Source: Halosimplex pelagicum (GTDB lineage Archaea > Halobacteriota > Halobacteria > Halobacteriales > Haloarculaceae). Taken from it: a stretch of DNA of 64,000 bases. Below the pieces are notes generated by a model. The model was not told the origin of the DNA. It saw only the letters and a list, made by a program, of their open reading frames with translations, and did not search any database. How positions within the stretch are numbered: the stretch's first letter is position 1; each line of letters starts with the position of its first letter. The DNA is taken from positions 992,001 to 1,056,000 of the forward strand of contig NZ_CP058909.1 of NCBI RefSeq assembly GCF_013415905.1, in the 5' to 3' direction. A program made the translations under genes and the position numbers. Shown here piece after piece: positions 33,001-41,155 of the stretch.

Positions 33001-33900
33001 ATGGACGAACGGACCGCGCTGGGGTTGCTCGGCGACCGTCTGTCGGCGGCCGGCGACGACGCCGCCGTCGTGGACGGGCAGGTCGTCACCACCGACATGC
33101 TCCACGACCGGACGGACTTCCCCGACGGGACGACCCGCTACACCGCCGGCTGGCGCGCCGTCGGCGCCTCCCTCTCCGACGTGGCCGCGATGGGCGCCGA
33201 CGCCACCGCCGCCGTCGCCGTCTACGCGGCTCCCGCCTTCGACGAGAGCGAACTCGCCGACTTCGTCGACGGCGCGAGCGAGGTCTGTGCGGCCGTCGGC
33301 GCCGAGTACGTCGGCGGCGACCTCGACCACCACGACGAGTTCACCGTCGCCACCACCGCGCTGGGCGACACCGACGACCCCGTCCCGCGGTCCGGTGCCC
33401 AAGTCGGCGACGCGGTCTGCGTCACCGGCACGCTCGGGCGCAGCGGGGCCGCCCTTCGGCTGTTCGAACGCGGTGATCCCGCCGACGTTGAACGGGCGAA
33501 CGCCCTCTTTCGCTTCGAACCCCGGGTGGCCGCCGGGCGCGCGCTCGCCGGCCGGGCGACCGCGATGATGGACTCCAGCGACGGGCTGGCCCGCTCGCTC
33601 CACCAGCTCGCCGAGGCGAGCGGCTGCGGGTTCGCCGTCGAGTCGCCGCTGCCGGTCGACCCCGTCGTCGACGAGGTGGCCGACGACGCCGACGACCGGC
33701 TGGAGCTGGGCGCCTTCTTCGGCGAGGACTTCGAGCTCGTCTGTACGGTCCCCGAGGAGGCTCTATCGGCCGTCCGCGCGGACCTGTCGGTCGAGTTCAC
33801 CAGAATCGGCACGGCCGTCGAGCGCGAGGGGCGGAGCGCCTCGGAGAACCGCGTCACGCTGGACGGCGAGTCGCTGCCGGACCGCGGATACACGCACTGA
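33001..33900 (+). CDS. thiL: Thiamine-monophosphate kinase
   Basis: 299 residues. Phosphorylates thiamine phosphate to the active coenzyme thiamine diphosphate. The PurM/ThiL fold is visible: GDDAAVV, the ribose/phosphate-binding GASLSDVAAMGADA, VTGTLGRSGAAL and MMDSSDGLARSL. The C-terminal GAFFGEDFELVCTV fits as well. ATG at 33001 is the likely start; the frame is open upstream on the opposite side of the flippase gene but is not coding. Confidence 0.93.
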   Translation: MDERTALGLLGDRLSAAGDDAAVVDGQVVTTDMLHDRTDFPDGTTRYTAGWRAVGASLSDVAAMGADATAAVAVYAAPAFDESELADFVDGASEVCAAVGAEYVGGDLDHHDEFTVATTALGDTDDPVPRSGAQVGDAVCVTGTLGRSGAALRLFERGDPADVERANALFRFEPRVAAGRALAGRATAMMDSSDGLARSLHQLAEASGCGFAVESPLPVDPVVDEVADDADDRLELGAFFGEDFELVCTVPEEALSAVRADLSVEFTRIGTAVEREGRSASENRVTLDGESLPDRGYTH

Positions 33901-33946
33901 AACTGCTACTTTCGACAGTTCCCGTGACGACCGGAGACCGAACGGC

Positions 33947-35122
33947 TCAGGCCGCCAGGATCTCGAATGGGACGGGCGTGAAACAGAGCAGGCCGAGCAC
34001 GAGCGTCAGCGCGCCCAGCGCCCGGCGGCGGGGTCCGATCGGGTCGTCGCGGATCGGCGTCGCGGGGCCGGCGTAGGCCAGTCCGGCGGCGATGACGCCC
34101 CAGACGACCCAGAGGACGACCGCGTTCGTCGCCTCCTGTGCGAGATAGAGGTAGCCCGCGAGGCCGAACAGCGCCGCCGGGACCGCGGCGGCGACGGTCT
34201 CCTGGCGGGGGCCGAGGATCGCGCGGACGATGTGGCCGCCGTCGAACTGGCCCACCGGCAGGAGGTTCAGGAAGGTGACGAACATGCCGACCCAGCCGCC
34301 GAAGATGACGGGGTTGGCCGCCAGCCGCGGGTCCGGATACGACAGGGGTTGGCCGGTCAGCTCCGCGAGGATCACCAGTAAGAGCGGGTCGTTGAAGCGG
34401 ATCGCGCCACCGCCACCGGTCGCGACGCGCTCGGGGACGGTGATCGGGTCCAGGAACAGCCCGATCACGGTCACGACGACGGTCGCGACCAGGCCCGCCA
34501 GCGGGCCGGAGACGCCGATGTCGAACAGCGCCTTCCGGTCGGGGATGCGCCCGCGCATGCGGATGACCGCGCCCATCGTCCCGATGAGCGAGGGGAACGG
34601 GATGAAGTAGGGGAGACTCGCGTCCACGTCGTGATAGCGGATCATGACGTAGTGGCCGAACTCGTGGACCGCCAGCACGCCGAGGATCGCCGCGGTGAAC
34701 GGCCACGCCTCCAGCAGGGCCAGCGGGCTATCGAGCTCGACGTAGTACCAGATCGACCCGACGTACAGCGTCGACAGCACCGTCAGGACGAAGAAGACGA
34801 GGTTCGTCCACGGGATCCCGTCGATGTGGGGCGAGCGGGGTTCGGCGACGAGGACGTACTGCGGCCGGGTCGGCCCGAAGCGGTCCTCGACGGCCGGCCG
34901 CTCGTCGAACGGGCCCGAGGACTGGGCGCGGGTCGTCAGCGACACGTCGTAGCCCGCCTCGCGGAACAGGCCCCACAGCTCGCGCTCCAGGACCTCGGCG
35001 GACGCCAGCGGCGTGCCCAGGTAGTAGACCGTCCCGTCGTCGACGCGCGCGTCGGCGACCTGGAAGACCGACTCGACGTCTTCGACCGGCGGCCCCTCCG
35101 CCGGCGTGCGACGCTCGTCCAT
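33947..35122 (-). CDS. Site-2-protease family metalloprotease, multi-spanning
   Basis: 391 residues. A cytoplasmic N-terminal domain of about 100 residues is followed by a membrane protease core with HEFGH (153-157) and NLLPVGQFDGGH, the two zinc-ligand motifs of S2P. Such proteases cut membrane proteins within the bilayer. Its TTTATA box stands 26-31 bases upstream of ATG 35122, so the transcript is probably leaderless. No PDZ domain is seen, unlike the other S2P at 39272. Confidence 0.92.
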   Translation of the reverse strand: MDERRTPAEGPPVEDVESVFQVADARVDDGTVYYLGTPLASAEVLERELWGLFREAGYDVSLTTRAQSSGPFDERPAVEDRFGPTRPQYVLVAEPRSPHIDGIPWTNLVFFVLTVLSTLYVGSIWYYVELDSPLALLEAWPFTAAILGVLAVHEFGHYVMIRYHDVDASLPYFIPFPSLIGTMGAVIRMRGRIPDRKALFDIGVSGPLAGLVATVVVTVIGLFLDPITVPERVATGGGGAIRFNDPLLLVILAELTGQPLSYPDPRLAANPVIFGGWVGMFVTFLNLLPVGQFDGGHIVRAILGPRQETVAAAVPAALFGLAGYLYLAQEATNAVVLWVVWGVIAAGLAYAGPATPIRDDPIGPRRRALGALTLVLGLLCFTPVPFEILAA

Positions 35123-35435
35123 CGACCGTCGGTTGGATCCTCCCGAGTATAAATCCCGGGACACCGCCGGCGACCGACCGGTCCGTCGGAGTCGGCGGCT
35201 GGGTCACGGACTAGCCGACGCCGGCCGCGTCGCTACGTCGGTAGCGCGCGAGAGGAAGCGGGTCGGAACGCCCGCGCTCGGGCGCCCCGTCAGGGACAGG
35301 GCTGCGGTGAACGGATGGTGTGGTGTTCGGTGTTCGGAAGTCGGTGCGTGTGGTGGGGTGCGGACGGGGTCGCCGTCCGGGGGTGTGGGTGGGGTCTCCG
35401 GGGTCGGAGCGTGGGTGTGCGGTGAAGCTCGGTCG
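35123..35435. other. Gene-free interval with G/T-rich low complexity
   Basis: Apart from the promoter of the protease gene I see no gene here. From about 35310 to 35430 the plus strand is a G/T-rich low-complexity run (GTGTGGTGTTCGGTG and similar), with no clear inverted repeat. Confidence 0.5.
35148..35153 (-). promoter_or_regulatory. TATA box of the S2P gene at 35122
   Basis: TTTATA on the minus strand, 26-31 bases ahead of the ATG, a classical haloarchaeal core promoter position for a leaderless gene. Confidence 0.65.
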
Positions 35436-35684
35436 TCAGGCGACTTCGACGCGCCACGTGGTCGCGCTCGTGTAGGACCACTTCTCGACCTCGAGTTCGG
35501 TGGCCGAGTCGCGGATCTTCACCATGAGCGCGCCGATCTCTTTGGGCGACAGGCCGACCTCGTCGGCGATGAACTTGCTCTTGAAGTACATTTCGCCGTC
35601 CTCGGCCTTCTGGCGCAGATACGCCTTGAGTCGCTGTTCTTTCGACGGCGCGTCGTCGTTGGAGGGCTGGAGTATCGAGCTCAT
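35436..35684 (-). CDS. Small winged-helix-like haloarchaeal protein (DUF7123-like)
   Basis: 82 residues: KEQRLKAYLRQKAEDGEMYF then KFIADEVGLSPKEIGALMVK and a C-terminal strand pair (EKWSYTSATTWRVEV), a winged-helix pattern. It resembles a widespread haloarchaeal family I remember as DUF7123. Unlike most genes here it has a leader of about 14 bases with a good Shine-Dalgarno (GAGGTG, 5 bases from the ATG) and a TTTATA box, so it may be well expressed. Function unknown, possibly a DNA-binding factor. Confidence 0.82.
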   Translation of the reverse strand: MSSILQPSNDDAPSKEQRLKAYLRQKAEDGEMYFKSKFIADEVGLSPKEIGALMVKIRDSATELEVEKWSYTSATTWRVEVA

Positions 35685-36083
35685 GTTGACACCTCGTTTC
35701 TCTCTGTGGCCGGTAAGCCCATATAAACGGAGGAAGCTTCGGGTGGCTTCGTGTCGTTTCACAGACGAACGGGGTGAAACGAATGATTCGCGATTTTTTA
35801 CAACGTTTTCTTAGAGCTCGGGACGTTTTATAATTGGATCTAAGGCTTCGAAACGATTTTGCGACCGGGTCGCACGGCCGCCGCGTGAACGGACGTGAAA
35901 CGCCGATTCAACCCGATATTGAGGAAATAGTTGCCGGGTTTGGGGTCGTCCGGGGGTACGAGCGACCTCGCGGGCGTCTGGGGCGGCCAGCGCCGGTCGA
36001 TGGGGTCACAGGGGCGTCGGCACCACAGCGCGGGCGTCGCGGCTTGACAACCCTTAAGACGGCATCGTGGCTACGCCGTCCCA
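35685..36083 (+). other. Gene-free interval with an orphan plus-strand promoter
   Basis: Between two divergent units. Besides the minus-strand promoter above, the plus strand carries GTTTTATAATT at about 35822-35832, a near-ideal TATA box, followed by some 220 bases without a credible protein before pyrH at 36084. A second possible box, CTTAAG, stands about 30 bases before pyrH. The interval may hold a small RNA or a long pyrH leader. Confidence 0.5.
35722..35727 (-). promoter_or_regulatory. TATA box of the DUF7123-like gene
   Basis: TTTATA on the minus strand, 38-43 bases ahead of ATG 35684. The predicted start near 35698 leaves a leader of about 14 bases that contains GAGGTG, a rare Shine-Dalgarno case in this window. 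Confidence 0.6.
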
Positions 36084-36803
36084 ATGAAAACAGTCGTCTC
36101 TATCGGCGGGAGCGTCCTCGTTCCGTCGGTGGGTCCGGAGCGGGTGCGGGCCTACGCCGACGCGGTCGAATCGCTCGACGCCGACGGGTACACGCTCGGG
36201 ACCGTCGTCGGCGGCGGCCCGACGGCCCGGGAGTACATCGGGGCCGCGCGCGAGCTGGGCGCCAACGAGATCGAACTGGATCAACTGGGGATCGAGGTGA
36301 CGCGGCTCAACGGCCGCCTGCTCATCGCCGCCCTCGACGAGCGGGCCGCCCCGACGCCGCCCGAGAGCTACGAGACCGGGCGCGAGGCCATCCGCCGCGG
36401 TGACATCCCGGTGATGGGGGGGACCGTCGCCGGCCAGACCACCGACGCCGTCAGCGCCGCCTTCGCCGAGTACGTCAACGCCGACCTGCTCGTCTACGCT
36501 ACCAGCGTCGACGGCGTCTACGACGCCGACCCGAGCGAGGACCCCGACGCCGCGAAGTTCTCGGAGATCACCGCCGACGAACTCGTCGGGCTGATCGCCG
36601 ACCTGGAGATGGACGCCGGGAGCAACGCCCCCGTCGACCTCCTCGCGGCGAAGATCGTCCAGCGGTCGGGTATCCGGACCGTCGTCCTCGACGGGACCGA
36701 CCCCGCGGCCGTCGAGCGGGCGATCCGCACCGGCGACCACGACGGCACCGACGTAGTCCCCGAGGGCGTCGGCGCGGCGCCCGCCGAGTGGAGCGACCGA
36801 TGA
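36084..36803 (+). CDS. pyrH: UMP kinase (archaeal type)
   Basis: 239 residues, amino-acid-kinase fold. Converts UMP to UDP in pyrimidine synthesis. Family stretches: VVSIGGSVLVPS, VVGGGPTAREYI, GGTVAGQTTDAVSA and DGVYDADPSED. Its TGA overlaps the lysS ATG (ATGA), so pyrH and lysS are translationally coupled. Confidence 0.95.
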   Translation: MKTVVSIGGSVLVPSVGPERVRAYADAVESLDADGYTLGTVVGGGPTAREYIGAARELGANEIELDQLGIEVTRLNGRLLIAALDERAAPTPPESYETGREAIRRGDIPVMGGTVAGQTTDAVSAAFAEYVNADLLVYATSVDGVYDADPSEDPDAAKFSEITADELVGLIADLEMDAGSNAPVDLLAAKIVQRSGIRTVVLDGTDPAAVERAIRTGDHDGTDVVPEGVGAAPAEWSDR

Positions 36804-38668
36804 GCGAGACCGGCGACGACGCCGGTACCGACGGCCCGAGCGCCACCACCGGAGCCGACGAGACCGACGCGCCCGGCGCGACCGAGACGGCCGACGACAC
36901 CCGAAGCGACGAGACCGACGGCGAGAGCCGCTACGCCTTCTGGGCCGACGAGGTCGCCGACGCCGTCGAGGCCCGCGACCCCGAGGAGCCGATCGTGGTC
37001 AAGGGCGGCATCTCACCCTCCGGCGTGCCCCATCTGGGCAACGTCAACGAGATCATGCGCGGCTACTTCGTCGCCGAGGTGCTGCGCGAACGGGGCTGGG
37101 AGGTCCGCCAGGTGTTCACCACGGACGACCGCGACCCACTCCGCAAGCTCCCCCGCAAGCTCGCCGACCTCGACGGGAAGATCGTCGACCTGGGCGACGT
37201 GAACGCCGGCGCCCTCGGCAAGAACCTCGGGCACGCGTACACGGAGATCCCCGACCCCTTCGGCTGCTGTGACTCCTACGGCGAGCACTTCTCGACGCTG
37301 ATCGCCGAGTCCGCCGAGCTGCTCGACGCCCCCATCGATGTGGTCTCGACCACCGACCTGTACGAGTCGGGCCGCATGGACGACGTGGTCGAGCACGTCC
37401 TCGAAAATCGCGAGCGGGCCCGGGAGGTGCTCTCGGAGTACCAGGACAAGGTCGACGAGGACTACGTCCCGTTCAACCCCTTCTGTTCGGAGTGCGGGAA
37501 GGTGACCGAGACGGTCACCGCGGTCGATGTCGACGCCCGCGAGGTCGAGTACCGCTGTACCGACATCGAGGCGGGCAACCGGACCATCGAGGGCTGCGGC
37601 CACGAGGGAACCGCCACGTTCCGCGAGGGGAAACTCCCCTGGCGCTTCGAGTGGCCAGCCCAGTGGCAGGTGCTGGGCGTCGACTTCGAGCCGTTCGGCA
37701 AGGACCACGCCGAGGGGTCGTGGCCCTCCGGCGTCGATATCGCCGAGAACGTCCTCGACATCGAACCGCCGGAACCGATGGTCTACGAGTGGTTCACCCT
37801 CGACGGCGAGCCCTTCTCCTCCTCGGAGGGCAACATCGTCCTCGTCCACGATGTGCTGGAGACGCTCGAACCGGAGGTCCTGCGGTACTTCTTCGCCAAG
37901 GATCCGAACAAGGCACGGGACTTCAGCGTCGAGCGGCTCGACCAGCTCGTCGACGAGTTCGACCGCGTCGAGCGGCTCTACTACGGCGAGGAGAGCGGGA
38001 CCGAGCGGGAGGAACGGCGCGCCGAACGCGTGTATCCGTTCCTGAGCTCGCTTTCGGACGTGCCGCCCGCGGCGCTGGCCGCGAGCGACGTGTTCGACGT
38101 GAGCGACGAGAGCGAGGCGGCGTCGGTGGCCGCCGACTTCGACCACAACGACCCCGAGGACCGCCGCCGCCGCCGCGAGTTCGTCGACGGCGAGTTCGCC
38201 GAGCGGGTTCGCCTCCCCTACACCTTCGCGGCGGTGCTGGGGATGTTCGACGACGAGGACGCCCGCGCGGCGACCGCGCGCAAGGAGGGCCACGTCGCCG
38301 ACGGCGACCCCGAGTGGGCGGTCGAGGACGCGTTCGGCCGCGTCGCGCTCGCCAGCGAGTGGGCCGACCGCACCGACAACGAGTACAACTACACCGTCTC
38401 CCGCTCGGAACTGCCCGAGGTGTCCGTCGACGAGGCGACCGCCGCCGCGCTGGACGACCTGGCCGACTTCGTCGCCGAGGGTGCCGATGGCGAGGCCATC
38501 CAGGGCGAGATCTACGAGGCGGCCAAGCGCCACGACATCGAAATCGGCGACTTCTTCGGCGTCGGCTACCGCCTCTTCTTCGACGAGGACGAGGGCCCCC
38601 AGCTGGGCTATTTCCTCGGCGATCTGGACCGGGAGTTCGTGGTGGGGCGGTTGCGACGGGAGCGGTAG
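36800..38668 (+). CDS. lysS: Lysyl-tRNA synthetase, class I
   Basis: 622 residues. Charges tRNA-Lys with the class I type enzyme used by many archaea instead of class II. The HIGH-type motif is in SGVPHLGN and the KMSKS-type motif is FSSSEGN. Cysteines in CSECGKV and CCDSYGEH may bind zinc. The first 50 residues are an acidic, low-complexity extension. ATG 36800 overlaps the pyrH stop by 4 bases. Confidence 0.95.
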   Translation: MSETGDDAGTDGPSATTGADETDAPGATETADDTRSDETDGESRYAFWADEVADAVEARDPEEPIVVKGGISPSGVPHLGNVNEIMRGYFVAEVLRERGWEVRQVFTTDDRDPLRKLPRKLADLDGKIVDLGDVNAGALGKNLGHAYTEIPDPFGCCDSYGEHFSTLIAESAELLDAPIDVVSTTDLYESGRMDDVVEHVLENRERAREVLSEYQDKVDEDYVPFNPFCSECGKVTETVTAVDVDAREVEYRCTDIEAGNRTIEGCGHEGTATFREGKLPWRFEWPAQWQVLGVDFEPFGKDHAEGSWPSGVDIAENVLDIEPPEPMVYEWFTLDGEPFSSSEGNIVLVHDVLETLEPEVLRYFFAKDPNKARDFSVERLDQLVDEFDRVERLYYGEESGTEREERRAERVYPFLSSLSDVPPAALAASDVFDVSDESEAASVAADFDHNDPEDRRRRREFVDGEFAERVRLPYTFAAVLGMFDDEDARAATARKEGHVADGDPEWAVEDAFGRVALASEWADRTDNEYNYTVSRSELPEVSVDEATAAALDDLADFVAEGADGEAIQGEIYEAAKRHDIEIGDFFGVGYRLFFDEDEGPQLGYFLGDLDREFVVGRLRRER

Positions 38669-38763
38669 CCTGGGCGTCAGTTTCCCGAGGCCCGGCGGTG
38701 TTCCGTGCTTATGCTTGTTGAGCGCGAGTCCCAAGAAATTGTCTCGTGAAAGAAACGCGGACC

Positions 38764-39100
38764 ACAGTGACCGCACTCGACAGCAAGCGATGAAAGCCCT
38801 CGCCCCGCTCGCGGTCGCTGAGGCGGGATATCCGCGCTCTCGGCACCGGCCGCGCGGATAGTGCCCGCTCAGGCGACTAAAGTGGACGCGAGCGCGCCTC
38901 GCCCTTTCAGTCCACCAGGACAGCACCGCCCCCGCACAGCAACCGCAGACAGCCACGAGCCTCCCCAGCCGATTCGCGACACGAGCGTCGCGAATCCCTC
39001 GCGCGACTATTTCGAGCGGCCCGCCAAAAGGCGGGCACGCTCGACAGCACGCGCCGACCGCACCGCGACACCCAAATGCAACAGCCACCGTCTGTACTGA
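38764..39100 (+). repeat. Dispersed repeat R, copy C
   Basis: Matches copies A and B in the same order (GCGATGAAAGCCCTCG, GGATATCCGCGCTCT, GCGGATAGTGCCCGCTCAGG, CGCCTCGCCCTTTCAGTCCA, CCTCCCCA, GCGCCGACCGCACCGC). The variable hairpin part (38979-39045) has its own stems, for example CGACGCTC / GAGCGTCG-like pairs. It starts about 95 bases after lysS and runs directly into hairpin element copy 2, so the two families lie side by side here. Confidence 0.8.
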
Positions 39101-39104
39101 GCAT

Positions 39105-39230
39105 CCGCGCGCCCGCGGCGCGCGGTTCGACCGCCGGAGCGGGGCGAAGCCCCGCGGAGGCGGCCTTTTTCACCCATCTTTTTCCCGGAGGGGTGGGCAA
39201 ACCGCGCCCACCCCTCCGGGAAAAAGATGG
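39105..39230 (-). repeat. Dispersed hairpin element, copy 2 (reverse orientation)
   Basis: Contains a perfect 25-bp inverted repeat, arms 39174-39198 and 39206-39230, with a 7-base centre. Read on the minus strand, the linker GATGGGTGAAAAAGGCCG follows, then further hairpins and the word GGATGCT, the same order as copies 1 and 3. It ends 41 bases before the S2P gene at 39272. Confidence 0.8.
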
Positions 39231-39271
39231 TAACCAAACCCTCTTGACGGGGAGGCCCCTGCAATCGGGTA

Positions 39272-41050
39272 ATGGTAAGCCCGCTGTACTGGGTGCTCGC
39301 CGCGATCGTCGTCTTCACCGCGGGGACGATGGCGCTGCAGGCGAGGGGCAAGCTCCCCGACTCGGTCCGCGTCTCCGGCCCGATCCTGACGCTGCACACG
39401 CTCCGGGGTCGGCAGTTCCTCACGTGGCTCGCCAAGCCCAAGCGGATCTGGCGCGCCTGGGGGAACTTCGGCGTCGGGATGGCGCTGGTGACGATGGTCG
39501 GCATGTTCGTCGCCGTCTTCAACGCCGGCTGGCAGGCCATGCAACAGCCCGAGGCCCAGCCCGTCCAGAACCCCCAGAACGTGCTGGTCATCCCGGGGGT
39601 CAACGACTTCCTCCCGCCCGCCGCCGCCCCCGAGATCGTCCTCGGCCTGCTCATCGGACTGGTCGTCCACGAGGGCGGCCACGGCCTGCTCTGTCGCGTC
39701 GAGGACATCGACATCGACTCGATGGGGCTGGCCTTCTTCTCGTTTATCCCGGTCGGCGCGTTCGTCGAACCCGACGAGGAGAGCCGCCTCCGCGCGAACC
39801 GGGGAGCCCAGACCCGGATGTTCGCCGCCGGCGTGACCAACAACTTCCTCATCGCCTTCGTCGGCTTCCTGCTCCTCTTCGGCCCGATTTCGGGCGCTAT
39901 CTCGGTGGCGGCGGGCGTCCCGGTCGGCAACGCCGCCGCCGGGTCGGCCGCCGACGAGGCCGGCCTGGAGTACGGTGACCTGGTCACCGAGGTCGAGAAC
40001 CAGTCGATCGCGAACGTCTCGGAGTTCGAGGACCGGCTCGCGGGGATCGAGGAGCGCTCGGTCGAGCTCACGCTGAAGGGCGGTGAGACGACCACGCTCG
40101 AACGGAAGCTCGCCCTCGTCCGGTCGGTGCCGTCGGTCACCGACGGCATCGGCCCGAACCAGGACAACGCGACGATCGTCGAGGCGGTCAACGGCACGGC
40201 CGTCTACACCGAGGGCGGCTTCGCCGAGGCGATGGCCGGCCGCGAGACGGCCACGATCGAGACCAACCGCGGGACCGCGACTTTCCCCGTCGGCGCCTAC
40301 GGGCTGGCCGTCGAGAACGGTCCGCTGGCTAACGCCTCGGTCCCGGCCGACGGGACCGACGTGATCGTCCGTTCCGTTGCGGGCGAGCGCACGCCCAACG
40401 CCTCCGCGTACGGCGCCGCGGTCGGCGGCCTCGAAGCGGGCCAGACCGTCGAAGTGCGCGCCTCCGTGGGCGGCGAGACCGACACCTACAGCGTCACCGC
40501 GGGCTGGGACGGTCCGGGCGACGCGCTCGGGCTCCGCACCCAGCAGGGCTTCAGCGGCATCGCGGTGACCGACGCCGGCATCGACGTCTACCCCGCGGCG
40601 CAGTTCCTCGCCTACCTCGGCGGGTTCAGCGGTGACTGGGGCGGGCTGTTCTCCGGGCAGTTCCTCCAGCAGATGTTCGTCGTGCTCCTGCTGCCGTTCC
40701 TGAGCACGCTCGGGCTGGGCTTCGGCTACAACTTCGCCGGGTTCGTCCCCGACGTGACGACCTTCTACACGGTGACCGGGCCGCTCGAACCGCTCGGCGG
40801 CAGCGTGTTCATGGTCGCGAACGTCCTGTTCTGGACGGCGTGGGTGAACCTCAACCTCGGCGTGTTCAACTGCGTGCCGACCTTCCCGCTCGACGGCGGG
40901 CACATCCTCCGGGCGTCGGCCGAGTCGCTGGTCGCCCGCCTCCCCGTCGAGGACGGCCGCCGCGCGACCACTGCCGTCACCGCCTCGATCAGTCTGCTGA
41001 TGATCGCCGGCCTGTTCCTCATGCTGTTCGGGCCGCAGCTGCTCAACTGA
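39272..41050 (+). CDS. Site-2-protease family metalloprotease with PDZ domain
   Basis: 592 residues. N-terminal helices lead to HEGGH (133-137). A PDZ-like region follows (about 200-265, AADEAGLEYGDLVTEVENQS), then extracytoplasmic sequence, then more helices with the second motif TFPLDGGHILRA. The layout matches archaeal S2P-type intramembrane proteases. ATG 39272 (MVSPLYWVLAAIVVFT). Substrate unknown. Confidence 0.92.
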   Translation: MVSPLYWVLAAIVVFTAGTMALQARGKLPDSVRVSGPILTLHTLRGRQFLTWLAKPKRIWRAWGNFGVGMALVTMVGMFVAVFNAGWQAMQQPEAQPVQNPQNVLVIPGVNDFLPPAAAPEIVLGLLIGLVVHEGGHGLLCRVEDIDIDSMGLAFFSFIPVGAFVEPDEESRLRANRGAQTRMFAAGVTNNFLIAFVGFLLLFGPISGAISVAAGVPVGNAAAGSAADEAGLEYGDLVTEVENQSIANVSEFEDRLAGIEERSVELTLKGGETTTLERKLALVRSVPSVTDGIGPNQDNATIVEAVNGTAVYTEGGFAEAMAGRETATIETNRGTATFPVGAYGLAVENGPLANASVPADGTDVIVRSVAGERTPNASAYGAAVGGLEAGQTVEVRASVGGETDTYSVTAGWDGPGDALGLRTQQGFSGIAVTDAGIDVYPAAQFLAYLGGFSGDWGGLFSGQFLQQMFVVLLLPFLSTLGLGFGYNFAGFVPDVTTFYTVTGPLEPLGGSVFMVANVLFWTAWVNLNLGVFNCVPTFPLDGGHILRASAESLVARLPVEDGRRATTAVTASISLLMIAGLFLMLFGPQLLN

Positions 41051-41155
41051 GCGGGACCGGGCCGACTCCCGTAACGGGACACGGACCGCGCCCCCGAACC
41101 GCTCGTCGCGGGCGGGAACAACAAGTTTCCTAAACTGCGATCGCTAACTTCCGGT

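Noticed and set aside
35834-36403. 189-codon plus-strand frame running into pyrH
   Set aside because: It overlaps pyrH out of frame and is Arg-rich; pyrH itself is certain.
38790-38861. Short frames starting MKALA in the dispersed repeats
   Set aside because: They recur only because the DNA repeat recurs; frames differ in length and end differently in each copy.
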